Assembly (NCBI RefSeq): GCF_003054705.1
Contig: NZ_QAYX01000018.1
Coordinates: 186,001 to 250,000 of the forward strand
Direction: 5' to 3'
Source: Opitutus sp. ER46
GTDB taxonomy: Bacteria; Verrucomicrobiota; Verrucomicrobiia; Opitutales; Opitutaceae
Length of the DNA: 64,000 nt
The notes below the pieces were generated by a model that had not been told where the DNA came from, searched no databases, and was given only the letters and a program-made list of their open reading frames with translations. Numbering within the stretch: the stretch's first letter is position 1; every line of letters begins with the position of its first letter. Positions 42,121-51,058 of this stretch are shown here, one piece after another. The position numbers were made by a program, and so were the translations under genes.

Positions 42121-45003
42121 TCAGAACTCGAAGCGATTCGTGACGATCCACTCCAGCGGTCGGTTGAACCGGTAGGACAGCAGCTGGCCGCTCTCGTTTT
42201 CCTTCAGGCGCACAAAGGCGTCATTGTTCAGGACGTTGTTCACGTTCAGTTGCAGCGACCAGCGGATCGACCGGTGGAGCGCGGTGAACTTGCGCCCGTA
42301 GCCCACATTGGCGTCCAGGTACACCTGCGGGCTGCCGTACTTCGAGACTCGCGCGACGTTCCCGTCGGCATCCGGCACGGCCGTGAAGGCGATCAGGTTC
42401 GCACTGTTGTAACGGACCGCGCCACCGAGGGTGATCCCCTTCAGGGGCCCTTGGGTAAAATCATAGCCGGTGCGCAGGTTGAACTTGTGCCGCATCTGGC
42501 CGAGCGGTTCGCGCCCATCCTGCACCACAAACTGGTTGAACATCGCGCGGTCGATCACCGCCAGCTGCGAGCCCACCGTGCGCGCCGTCGTGGTCGTGTC
42601 CGAGATCGCCACGTTCGCGTTCTTCTCCCACAGGGCGCGGTTGCTCGCGATGTAGTCCTGCATTTCGCGGCCGATATTCCGCACCGTCGTGCGGCTGTTC
42701 GTGTAGTTGGCGTAGATCCGCCAGTTCGGCGTCGGGTTCGCCGTCAGCTCCACCTCGTAGCCTTCGGAATCCGTGTCGCGCGTCGAGCCGTTCGTCCGGT
42801 CCAGCACCTGGTCAAGCGCCAGGCCGTTCGCGGCGAGGACGCCGGCCGCATCGAGGCCGTTCCAGATCGGGTTGATCGTCGCCGCGAGGACGCCGGTGAA
42901 ATCAAAATCGTTCTTGTCGCCGGACTCGAAGCGCGTGGCGGTGACGAACAGGCGGTGGTCAAACAGGTCGAGCTTCACGCCGTAGTCGCGGCTCTCGCCT
43001 TTCGGTGCCGGCGGATGCCCGGTCGCGGTGCGCAACGTGCCGGTGGGGTTCGGCAGGCCCGCGTTCCGCGCCTGGCTGTAGGTCAGGCTGACCGCATCGA
43101 TGACCCGCACGACCCCGCTGAAGGAGAAGCTGTTCGCCGTGTTCTTGAACGGGACCGTGCCCGGCTCGGCCGTGATCACGCCGTTCGTGAACGGCGCCAG
43201 CGGCGTGCGCGTCTGGGTGCTGTAGTAGTCCGTGCGCTCATCGCGGCTGGCACCCAGCACCGTGTGCAAGCGGTCCCGCCACCAGGAGCTCTGCAGGGCG
43301 GCAATGTAGGAGGTCTGCCGGTTGCTGTTGAGCTGCGTGCCGGTGTTGAAGGGCACCCACGCGGTTTGGACGGTCTTGCCGCCGATGGATTCGGTGAGCC
43401 CGCTCACCGAGGGCATGAGCAGCGGGTTGGCCATGACGATCTGGTCCGAGGGAGCGTTGAGATCGACGTAGGTGCGCCGGAACACGCGGTTCCCATTATT
43501 CTCGGGATTCGAGGTATTGAAGGGATTCACCACGACCTGCTCACGCGTGACGGTCTGACGGTAGTTCTGGTGGTTGTACTGGAACACGCCGGCGAGGCTG
43601 TGGCGGCCGAGCTTCGGCCCGAAATCGTGCTGGTACGCGAGGATGCTGCGCACGGAGTCGTCGCGGGTGTCGCTGACGCCGAGTTGCGGCAGGCCTTCGA
43701 GGTAGGCGCGCCCGGCGTTCGGGTTGACCGCGCCATTCGGCAGCTTGGGGTTGGTGTCGACCTGCAACGCCAGGCCGGCCGCGAGTTGCGGGTCAAAGTC
43801 GGTCGCGAGGTTGTCGTGGCGAAAGGCCGACACCTCCAGGTTCAGGTCCGGCGTGAACTGATGCGTGAGGAACGCCGTCATCCGGGTATACTTTTTCAAC
43901 TGGTTGAACCCCGGGCCCACGATCGAGGTCTCGCGCGGCAGCACGGAGAAATCCGCCAGCACGAGCGCGGTGCCGTCGGCGGTCACCGCCTTCTGCGAGG
44001 TCGTCATGTTGCGCCAGTTCATCAGCCCGCCGGTCTGCGTGTCGTACACGATGTACGGGCTGGTCGACAGGACCTGCACGCCGGCCGTGGCCTTGGTCGC
44101 GAGGGGCATGCCGGCGTCGCGCCAGGGCGTGTAGGCGTCGTACGCCGTCCAGACCCGGCGGGTCGCCTTGTCGACGTTGCCGTGCTCGACTTCGAAATCG
44201 ACCTCGGTCTTCGCAGCCACCTTGAGCTTCATCGTGCCGAAGTACCGTTCGCTGTTGTTGTACTCAAAGTTGCGCCAACTGTCCTGGTCGTCGCGCACCG
44301 CGGCCACGCGGAGGGCGAGCCGCTTCGGAATGATGATCTGATTGTAGTCCGCCTCGGTGCGGAGGCCGCCCCAGCGCTTGCCCGCGATCGCGACTTCGCC
44401 GCTGTTCCGGTCGAACCGCGCCCGTTTCGTCGTGGCGTTCACCGTCCCCGCCGCGGTGCCGAGGCCGAAGAGAATGGCGTTGGGCCCACGGGCCTGGTCC
44501 AGGCGCTCCAGGCTGAAGGTATCGAGCCGGCCATCGATCTTGAAGAAGTTGACCGAAGGCGAGGCCGTGCCGTTCGTGAGGACGATGCCGCGCATGCGGA
44601 TCGGCCGTGCGTCGCCCTTGATGCTGTTCATGTTCGCCGCCGAGTCCTCCGAGAGGTCGTACTCGGTGCTGAGCATGAAACCGGCGAGGTCGGAGGTGTC
44701 GGTGATCGCGGCATCGCGCAGGAACTGCTGGGTGAAGGCGCTGATCGGCGCGGCGATGTCACGCAGGTCGGTCCGCAGGCGGGTACCGGCGAGGCTGTTC
44801 TGCGCCTGATAGCCGCGGTCGTCCTGGCCGGTCACCGTGAACGGCGTGAGCTGGACGATCTCTTCGGGCGCGTCCTTGGCGGCCGGGACCTGCGCGTGCA
44901 GCGAAATCAGGGGCAGCGCGACGGCGGCGGCCGCCGCGGCCTGGCGCCACGCAGCGGCCATCCAGGTGGGAACAGACGACCGCGGAGTCAGAATTGGAGT
45001 CAT
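42121..45003 (-). CDS. TonB-dependent outer-membrane receptor
   Basis: A 960-residue outer-membrane beta-barrel transporter. A signal peptide (~residues 10-38) is followed by the TonB-box-like region IVQLTPFTVTG and the plug domain (RDIAAPISAFTQQFLRDAAITD). The barrel ends with the typical aromatic C-terminus (WIVTNRFEF). Opitutaceae encode many such receptors without a SusD lipoprotein, and none is seen here. It probably imports sulfated oligosaccharides produced by the locus. A LacI-type operator lies 133 bp before the start codon. It converges with the sulfatase-maturase gene. Confidence 0.9.
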   Translation of the reverse strand: MTPILTPRSSVPTWMAAAWRQAAAAAAVALPLISLHAQVPAAKDAPEEIVQLTPFTVTGQDDRGYQAQNSLAGTRLRTDLRDIAAPISAFTQQFLRDAAITDTSDLAGFMLSTEYDLSEDSAANMNSIKGDARPIRMRGIVLTNGTASPSVNFFKIDGRLDTFSLERLDQARGPNAILFGLGTAAGTVNATTKRARFDRNSGEVAIAGKRWGGLRTEADYNQIIIPKRLALRVAAVRDDQDSWRNFEYNNSERYFGTMKLKVAAKTEVDFEVEHGNVDKATRRVWTAYDAYTPWRDAGMPLATKATAGVQVLSTSPYIVYDTQTGGLMNWRNMTTSQKAVTADGTALVLADFSVLPRETSIVGPGFNQLKKYTRMTAFLTHQFTPDLNLEVSAFRHDNLATDFDPQLAAGLALQVDTNPKLPNGAVNPNAGRAYLEGLPQLGVSDTRDDSVRSILAYQHDFGPKLGRHSLAGVFQYNHQNYRQTVTREQVVVNPFNTSNPENNGNRVFRRTYVDLNAPSDQIVMANPLLMPSVSGLTESIGGKTVQTAWVPFNTGTQLNSNRQTSYIAALQSSWWRDRLHTVLGASRDERTDYYSTQTRTPLAPFTNGVITAEPGTVPFKNTANSFSFSGVVRVIDAVSLTYSQARNAGLPNPTGTLRTATGHPPAPKGESRDYGVKLDLFDHRLFVTATRFESGDKNDFDFTGVLAATINPIWNGLDAAGVLAANGLALDQVLDRTNGSTRDTDSEGYEVELTANPTPNWRIYANYTNSRTTVRNIGREMQDYIASNRALWEKNANVAISDTTTTARTVGSQLAVIDRAMFNQFVVQDGREPLGQMRHKFNLRTGYDFTQGPLKGITLGGAVRYNSANLIAFTAVPDADGNVARVSKYGSPQVYLDANVGYGRKFTALHRSIRWSLQLNVNNVLNNDAFVRLKENESGQLLSYRFNRPLEWIVTNRFEF

Positions 45004-45135
45004 GGGGAAGTTCGGTTGGGGGCTTGGCGCCACGGGCGAAGGCCGGCGGGCCGGGAGGGGCAGGGGCCGGCAAAGCAACCATGCCGGGCGCGCCAACGGC
45101 ATGTTTCGCCCGGCGGTATTGGCAACGATGACACA

Positions 45136-45151
45136 GGGCAAACCGTTGCCC
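45136..45151. promoter_or_regulatory. LacI-family operator, site 1
   Basis: GGGCAAACCGTTGCCC, a palindrome with arms GGGCAA/TTGCCC around ACCG. It lies between the lacI stop and the receptor gene. The core GCAAACCGTTGCC is identical, in reverse orientation, to site 2. Confidence 0.78.
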
Positions 45152-45163
45152 AGCGCGCGCCGC

Positions 45164-46222
45164 TCACCGCGGCGGAGCACTCGCTCCCGCCACCCAGCGG
45201 CTCTCCACGATCACGCCTTGCGCATGCACGGGGATGCCGAACTCGTTGCGGCGAATCTGCGACACCACCAGATCGACGGCCCCGGCGCCGACCCGGGCAT
45301 GATCCTGGTCCATGCCCGCGATGTCCCGGAGCCCCTTGTGCCAGTCGAGCACGGCCACGGCGATATCTTCGGGGACGCGCAAGCCGGCGTCGCTGGTGAG
45401 CCGGACGACGTCGATGTTCCCGACCACCAGCAACGCGTCGGGCCGGTGGCGCCGCAGCCACTCGCGCAGGGCCGCCGTCGCGCCGGTTTGGTGGAAGAGA
45501 ATCGGGATGGTGCCCTGCTTGTTTTCGCCGGCGACCGCCGAGAGATACCCCCCCGAGAATCGGAAATCGACGATCTCCTCGTGCTCGCGGGTCGTCACGA
45601 ATCCCACCCGCCTGTAGCCGAGCGCCCGGAGCTGGCGGTGCGCCGTCGCCGCGGAGGCAAACTGATCGTTCGTGCTGAAATGCAGGTCCGGATCCACGAA
45701 GCGGCAGCCGATCGTCGCCACCGCGAACGACGCCGGGTTGAGCGGCAACTCCAGCAGGCGCGCATTCGGCTCGTCGGCGGTGCACAGCACGCCGTGAATC
45801 CCGCGCGCGAGCAGCATCGAGGCCAGCCGCGTGCGGCTCATCCCCGGGGTCCGGCAATAAATGCGGTCGATCTTGAACCCGAGCTGCTCGGCCCGCGCCA
45901 CCGCGCCCTCGTAGAACAAACGCTGCACGTGGATGTCGCGCCACGCATCCGGACTCGCGGCGCGGTCGAGCCACGCGAAGGTCGCCGCATAGGGGGCCGT
46001 CCGGGCCTGCCGCACATGCGACATCAGGACGTGCACGTAGGGATTCGGCCGATACCCGAGGCGCGTGGCGATCTCGTGGATCCGCTGCCGCGTCGCGGTC
46101 GAGATCTTCGGATGGTTGCGCAACGCGCGGGACACGGTGCTGACGGAAACCCCGGCCGCCCGCGCCACCGCCTCAAGGTTCGGGACCAGCAGACCGGTCG
46201 CGTAGTTGGGTTTCGCTTTCAT
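45164..46222 (-). CDS. LacI-family transcriptional regulator
   Basis: A 352-residue regulator with the N-terminal HTH and hinge (AVARAAGVSVSTVSRALRNHP, then RIHEIATRLGYRPNPYV), followed by a periplasmic-binding-like effector domain (residues ~70-340). It sits between the receptor gene and the sulfatase gene, with matching palindromic operators on both sides. It probably represses the locus until a sugar released from the polysaccharide binds. Start ATG at 46222, 36 bp from operator 2, so autoregulation is likely. Confidence 0.93.
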   Translation of the reverse strand: MKAKPNYATGLLVPNLEAVARAAGVSVSTVSRALRNHPKISTATRQRIHEIATRLGYRPNPYVHVLMSHVRQARTAPYAATFAWLDRAASPDAWRDIHVQRLFYEGAVARAEQLGFKIDRIYCRTPGMSRTRLASMLLARGIHGVLCTADEPNARLLELPLNPASFAVATIGCRFVDPDLHFSTNDQFASAATAHRQLRALGYRRVGFVTTREHEEIVDFRFSGGYLSAVAGENKQGTIPILFHQTGATAALREWLRRHRPDALLVVGNIDVVRLTSDAGLRVPEDIAVAVLDWHKGLRDIAGMDQDHARVGAGAVDLVVSQIRRNEFGIPVHAQGVIVESRWVAGASAPPR

Positions 46223-46257
46223 GGGGCCACCGGCACATGGGCCCAGATTCGCCTCAA

Positions 46258-46271
46258 GGCAACGGTTTGCT
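46258..46271. promoter_or_regulatory. LacI-family operator, site 2
   Basis: GGCAACGGTTTGCT lies in the 95-bp gap between the divergent lacI and sulfatase genes. Its complement AGCAAACCGTTGCC shares 13 bases with site 1. It can control both directions. Confidence 0.8.
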
Positions 46272-46317
46272 CGCGGGGCCGCTTTTCTCTCAGGCTGGAT
46301 TCACCACACTCGCGCCG

Positions 46318-47814
46318 ATGCCCACCCCGCGTCCGAACATCCTTTTCGCGATCACCGACGACTGGTCGTTCGGCCACGCTGGCGCCTACGGCTGCCCGTG
46401 GGTCGACACCCCGGCGTTCGACCGCGTCGCGCGGGAGGGCCTGCTCTTTTCCCAGGCCTACACGGTGAACGCGAAATGCGCCCCGTCGCGGGCGACGCTG
46501 CTGACCGGACTGCATAGCTGGCAGCTCAAGGAAGCCGGCAATCACGCCGGGTTTTTCCCCCCGGAGTTCAAGGTGTACCCCGAGGTCCTGGAGGAGAGCG
46601 GCTACTTCACCGGCAGCACCAACAAGGGCTGGGCGCCGGGCGTGGCGCTCCAGGCGGATGGGAGCCCGCGCCGGCTCGTGGGCCGCGCCTTCGACGCCCG
46701 CACCTGCGAACCGCCCTCGCCCCGGATGAATCGCTGCGACTACGCGGCCAATTTTGAGGATTTCCTGGCGGCGGCGCCGGCGGGCCGGCCCTGGTGCTTC
46801 TGGTACGGTTCCTCCGACCCCCACCGCGCGTACGAACCCGGCTCCGGCGCCCGGCGCGGCGGCCGCCGCCCGGAGGAAATTGAGCGGGTGCCGGCGTATT
46901 GGCCGGACAACGACACGGTGCGCCACGACCTGCTCGACTACGGCTTTGCCGTGGAGCACTTCGACCGGCACCTCGGACGGATGCTGGCGGCGCTGGATCG
47001 CACCGGCGCGGCGGACAACACGATCGTCGTCGTGACCTCGGACCACGCGATGCCCTTTCCGCGGGCCAAGGGTCAGCCCTACCCCTTCAGCACCCACGTG
47101 CCGCTGGCGATCCGCTGGCCCGCGGGGATCGCCGGCGCCGGACGCATCGTATCCGACTTTGTGAGCCACGTGGATATCGCGCCCACCCTGCTGCAGGCCG
47201 CGGGGCTCGAGGCCTCCGCCGTCGGCATGGCGCCGCCCGCGGGGCGCAGCCTCGGGGAACTCCTGGCCGGGCACGCTCCGGCGGTGCCGCGCGACGCGGT
47301 GTACATCGGGCAGGAGCGGCACGATATCGGCCGGCCGGGCGACGTCGGCTATCCAGTCCGGGGCATCATCGAGCGGGACTGGGTTTACCTGCGCAACTTC
47401 GAGCCCGACCGGTGGCCGGCGTGCAACCCGGAGACCGGGTACCTGAACTGCGATGGGTCGCCGACCAAGACCCACATCCTGCAGCACCGGCTGGACCCGG
47501 CGGGCCGCCGGCACTGGGAGCTGTGCTTCGGCAAACGCCCGGCGGAGGAACTGTACGATCTGCGCCGCGACCCGGATTGCCTCGAGAATCTCGCGCCGGA
47601 TGCGGCACATGCCGCCATCCGCGATCGGCTGCGCGACCGCCTGTTCGCAACCTTGCGCGAGACCGCGGACCCGCGGGTGAACGGGCGCGGCGCGGTGTTC
47701 GACGCCTACCTCGTGGCGCGCCCGGAGATGCGCGGCTTCTACGAGAAGTGGCAGCGCGGCGAGGCGCCGTACTGCGACTGGGTCGAGCCGTCGGACTTCG
47801 CGCCCCTCACGTAA
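46318..47814 (+). CDS. Sulfatase 1 (formylglycine-dependent)
   Basis: Type I sulfatase of 498 residues. The metal-binding start NILFAITDDWSFGHAG supplies the Asp pair. The Cys-type formylglycine signature CAPSRATLLTG is near residue ~54. VTSDHAMPFPRAKG supplies the Asp-His metal ligands, and KGWAPG is the expected Lys region. No convincing signal peptide is visible in the 498-residue form from 46318, unlike the other two sulfatases, so it may act in the cytoplasm or periplasm on imported sugars. It requires the anSME-type maturase. It is divergent from lacI across operator 2. Confidence 0.9.
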   Translation: MPTPRPNILFAITDDWSFGHAGAYGCPWVDTPAFDRVAREGLLFSQAYTVNAKCAPSRATLLTGLHSWQLKEAGNHAGFFPPEFKVYPEVLEESGYFTGSTNKGWAPGVALQADGSPRRLVGRAFDARTCEPPSPRMNRCDYAANFEDFLAAAPAGRPWCFWYGSSDPHRAYEPGSGARRGGRRPEEIERVPAYWPDNDTVRHDLLDYGFAVEHFDRHLGRMLAALDRTGAADNTIVVVTSDHAMPFPRAKGQPYPFSTHVPLAIRWPAGIAGAGRIVSDFVSHVDIAPTLLQAAGLEASAVGMAPPAGRSLGELLAGHAPAVPRDAVYIGQERHDIGRPGDVGYPVRGIIERDWVYLRNFEPDRWPACNPETGYLNCDGSPTKTHILQHRLDPAGRRHWELCFGKRPAEELYDLRRDPDCLENLAPDAAHAAIRDRLRDRLFATLRETADPRVNGRGAVFDAYLVARPEMRGFYEKWQRGEAPYCDWVEPSDFAPLT

Positions 47815-47856
47815 GCCCCGTCCAGCGCCGGTAAAACCGCGCGCGGTGCGGTCGCA

Positions 47857-47870
47857 GGGCAACGGCTTGC
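47857..47870. promoter_or_regulatory. LacI-family operator, site 3
   Basis: GGGCAACGGCTTGC in the 135-bp gap before the beta-helix gene. Its complement GCAAGCCGTTGCCC differs from sites 1 and 2 by one base in the shared 13-base core. It suggests an internal promoter for the downstream part of the locus. Confidence 0.7.
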
Positions 47871-47949
47871 ACCGGCACCGGCTTTTGTTGCGCCGCGGAT
47901 TGCGCCTTTGTCCGTGGCGCCCCGGCGCCATCCCCTTCCGCCCCTCATC

Positions 47950-49692
47950 ATGTTCCCCCGCTGCCTGCGTTCCTCCGCCCCTTTGCTGTTCGCCCCGCTC
48001 GCGCTCGCGCTGGGCAGCGTGACGCCTCGCGCCTACGCCGCCGGGCCGCAGATCGTGCCCACGTTTCACTGCCTGAGTGTGTACTGGAAACCCGATACAC
48101 CACCTGCCGACCCGGCCGGCTGCGCGCTCGCGTATCGGATCGCCGGCACGGACACCTGGCACGCCGCGCTGCCCCTCTGGTTCGACGCCACTGATCATCC
48201 GGGCGTGCCCGAACACTCCCGCGAATACCGTGGCAGCCTCGTCAACCTGCGGCCGGGTACGAGCTACGAGGTAAGGCTCACGCCGGCCGGCGGCCCGCCG
48301 GTCGTGGTGCCGGCGCGCACCTGGGAGGAGCAGTTCAAGGTGAAGGCCCGGCACGTCCTCCCGCCCGGTACGCACGGGGCGCCCCTCGTCATCACCGAGG
48401 GCGGTTCGCCCGCCGAAGGCTACGTCCTGTACGAGGCCGCCCCCGGCACCGTGGCGGCATGGGACGTGGCGGACACTGCCGACGCCGCCATCGAGGTCCG
48501 CGCATCGCATGTGATCCTCCGCGGCGCGATCATCCGCGGCGCGCGCCGCCACGGCATCGTGCTCGGCGACGTCACCGATGTCGTCATCGAGGCGTGCGAC
48601 ATCTCGGGCTGGGGCACGAACAAGCGCGAGGGCGCGGCCAAGTTTGGCCAGAACTATCACGCCGGGATCTACTCGGAATCACGCCAGCTCGCCCGCGTCG
48701 TGGTTCAGCGCTGCCGGATTCATCATCCCCGTTCCGCCGCCAACAGCTGGGGAGCGAAGGGCGAACCGGACACGGTGGAGAACGGCCATCCGCAGGGGCC
48801 GCAGGGCATCGTGTTCGGCGAGTCCGCCGGCAATCACGTCCTCCGCTACAACGAGATCTATTCGGACGAGGAGCACGGGTTCAACGATGGCATGGGGGCC
48901 TGGGAAAACCGCGGCTTCGCCGGGTTTCCCAACCGCGACTCCGACATCTACGGCAACCGCATCGCGAATGTCTGGGACGACGGCATCGAGGCCGAAGGTG
49001 CGGACATGAACGTGCGGATCTGGGGCAACTTCATCGACCAGACCTTCATGGCGTTCGGCCTGGCCAGCACATCGCTCGGCCCGTTGTACGTGTTCCGCAA
49101 CGTCTCCGGGCTCACCCGGCGCGATCCTCCCGACGCCCGCGACCCACGCGGTCCCTATCCGCACGGCGGCGGCATGTTCAAGCTCGGGGCGCCGGCCCGG
49201 TTCGAGCACTTCGTCAACGGCCGCGTGTACCTCTTCCATAACACGATCGGCCAGCCGCTGCATGCAGGGCAGCGCGCCGGGGCCATGCACGGCATCTTCG
49301 TCACCGAGTCCAAGCTCCTGCTCCGTCAGGTCGTCGCGCGGAACAACCTCCTCGACGTGCGCCTGCCGAAGAATGACGCGATCAAGGATCCGCCGCACAA
49401 CCTGACGAACGACTACGACCATGACCTGCTCACCGGCGTGATCGAGGGACGCGCCGGGTATGAGGCGCACGGCATTCTCGCTGCGCCCCGCTACACCGCG
49501 GCCACGGTTCTCCCCGCCGGAGCCGCCCCGCTCGCTGCCGGGTCGCCGGGCCAAGGCGCGGCCGAGCCGCTTCCCGGTTTCAACGATGGCTTTACCACGG
49601 CCCCCGACGTGGGCGCCGCCCAAACCGGCGCTGCCACGCTGCGCTTCGGCGTCGAAGCCGACTGGAACAGCTGGGTCCAGGCAGCGCGCTGA
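47950..49692 (+). CDS. Secreted right-handed parallel beta-helix protein
   Basis: A 580-residue protein with a signal peptide (LLFAPLALALGSVTPRAYA). Residues ~30-125 form an Fn3-like sandwich (GSLVNLRPGTSYEVRLTPAGG). The rest is a parallel beta-helix with repeats such as SHVILRGAIIRGARRHGIVLGDVTDVVIEACDISGWG, NHVLRYNEIYSDEEHG and SDIYGNRIANVWDDGIEAEG. The fold is shared by polysaccharide lyases (PL6-like) and some glycosidases. No specific lyase family could be fixed. A depolymerase role would fit with the downstream GH88/105, which acts on unsaturated uronates made by lyases. Confidence 0.8.
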   Translation: MFPRCLRSSAPLLFAPLALALGSVTPRAYAAGPQIVPTFHCLSVYWKPDTPPADPAGCALAYRIAGTDTWHAALPLWFDATDHPGVPEHSREYRGSLVNLRPGTSYEVRLTPAGGPPVVVPARTWEEQFKVKARHVLPPGTHGAPLVITEGGSPAEGYVLYEAAPGTVAAWDVADTADAAIEVRASHVILRGAIIRGARRHGIVLGDVTDVVIEACDISGWGTNKREGAAKFGQNYHAGIYSESRQLARVVVQRCRIHHPRSAANSWGAKGEPDTVENGHPQGPQGIVFGESAGNHVLRYNEIYSDEEHGFNDGMGAWENRGFAGFPNRDSDIYGNRIANVWDDGIEAEGADMNVRIWGNFIDQTFMAFGLASTSLGPLYVFRNVSGLTRRDPPDARDPRGPYPHGGGMFKLGAPARFEHFVNGRVYLFHNTIGQPLHAGQRAGAMHGIFVTESKLLLRQVVARNNLLDVRLPKNDAIKDPPHNLTNDYDHDLLTGVIEGRAGYEAHGILAAPRYTAATVLPAGAAPLAAGSPGQGAAEPLPGFNDGFTTAPDVGAAQTGAATLRFGVEADWNSWVQAAR

Positions 49693-49707
49693 TTTCTCTC
49701 TTTCCCC

Positions 49708-51009
49708 ATGCCGACCCCTCCCCGGCTCCTTGCCCATCTGTCCCCGCGCTCCTGCGCCCTCGTCTTCGTCCTTGCCGCGGCCGTGGCGGCACCGGCGGCC
49801 GAGCCGGATCCGGTCGCCCTCGCCCGCGAGACCGTGGCCCGCGTGTCACGGCACCAACCGGCGCAGTTTGGGCCGGTCCGCGACGGCGACTATGCTGCCG
49901 TTCGCAGCGTGGCGGAGGTCCGGTCTGCGCGGCCGCCGACCGGCCTGGGCTGGAACTACTCCTGGGGGGTCACGCTTTACGGGGTCCTCCGGGCATCCGA
50001 GACGCTCGGCGACCCGGCGCTCGGGAAGTGGGTTGCCGCGCATAATCAGGCAGTCGCGCGCTATCTCGCCTGGATCGAGCCCGTGGAGCGGGAGGCCGGG
50101 GCCAGTCGCGAGTGGCAGACCTTTATCGAGGCCCGCGACGTTCCGGCCGGCGGCCTCCTGCGCCTCGGCAATCTCGACAACTGCGGGGCAATGGGCGCGC
50201 AGATTCTGGAGAACCTCCTCCGCCATCCCCAGGACGTGACGCCGGCCGACCGCCGCCTTGTGGCGCGCATCGCGGAATGGATCGTCCATCGCCAGGAACG
50301 CCTGGAGGACGGCACGTTCTGGCGACCGGCCATGACGGACGAAGACAAGCTTTGGCCGCTGGGCACGATCTGGGCGGACGATCTCTATATGTCGTGCCCG
50401 TTCCTCGTCCGCTACGCGGCGTTCACGGGCAAGCCGCAGCACCGCACCGACGCCGCGCGGCAGATTCTGAACATGGCGGCACGCCTGCAGGACGCCGACG
50501 GCGTGTGGTTCCACGGCTACAGCGTGGTGCGCCGCGAGGCTTCGCCGTTCAAATGGGGACGGGCCAACGGCTGGGCCATGGTCGCAACCGTGGAGACCTT
50601 GTCGGCGCTGCCCGAGGATCATCCCGCGCGCGCGGACCTGCTGGCGGTCTTTCGTCGCCACGCCGCGGGCATCGCGCGGCTGCAGGGGGAGAGCGGCTGC
50701 TGGCGCCAGATCCTCGATCGGCCCGAGACTTGGGAGGAAACCTCGTGCACGGCGATGTTCGCCTACTGCTTCGCCCGCGGCGCGCACCGCGGGTGGCTGC
50801 CCCCGGAGTATCGCCGGGCCGCCGAGCGGGCGTACGCCAGCATCGCGCGCACGAAGGTCACGCCGGCGGGCGCCGTCAACGGCACCGGCGAAGGCACGGG
50901 CATCAGCCTCAAGCTCGACTACTACCTCAATCGCCGCCGGCCCGACGACGACCTGCACGGGCGCGGCGCCGTGCTCCTCGCCGGCTGTGAATTGATCCAG
51001 CCGAAATAG
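49708..51009 (+). CDS. GH88/GH105-like unsaturated glucuronyl/galacturonyl hydrolase
   Basis: Six-hairpin (alpha/alpha)6-barrel enzyme of 433 residues with a signal peptide (ALVFVLAAAVAAPAAA-like). GH105 hallmarks are TIWADDLYMSCPFLVRYA with the catalytic Asp, KWGRANGWAMVA with the sugar-binding GRANGW segment, and an EETSCTAMFAYCFA segment near the C-terminus. These enzymes hydrate the 4,5-unsaturated uronic acid left at the non-reducing end by polysaccharide lyases. The gene starts 15 bp after the beta-helix gene, an operonic arrangement. Confidence 0.88.
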   Translation: MPTPPRLLAHLSPRSCALVFVLAAAVAAPAAEPDPVALARETVARVSRHQPAQFGPVRDGDYAAVRSVAEVRSARPPTGLGWNYSWGVTLYGVLRASETLGDPALGKWVAAHNQAVARYLAWIEPVEREAGASREWQTFIEARDVPAGGLLRLGNLDNCGAMGAQILENLLRHPQDVTPADRRLVARIAEWIVHRQERLEDGTFWRPAMTDEDKLWPLGTIWADDLYMSCPFLVRYAAFTGKPQHRTDAARQILNMAARLQDADGVWFHGYSVVRREASPFKWGRANGWAMVATVETLSALPEDHPARADLLAVFRRHAAGIARLQGESGCWRQILDRPETWEETSCTAMFAYCFARGAHRGWLPPEYRRAAERAYASIARTKVTPAGAVNGTGEGTGISLKLDYYLNRRRPDDDLHGRGAVLLAGCELIQPK

Positions 51010-51058
51010 CCGGCCGCCGATCAACGCTCCGCCCCAGCCCTCACCACTCTTTTCGCGT

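Noticed and set aside
42250-45399. 1049-codon open frame on the plus strand across the receptor gene
   Set aside because: Antisense shadow of the TonB-dependent receptor; Arg/Val/His-rich composition and no family motif.
42121-46222. SusD partner for the receptor
   Set aside because: No SusD-like lipoprotein is encoded in the locus; Opitutaceae receptors usually lack one.
46219-48660. 813-codon minus-strand frame over sulfatase 1
   Set aside because: No motifs, Arg/Gly/Ala-rich, opposes a well-supported sulfatase.
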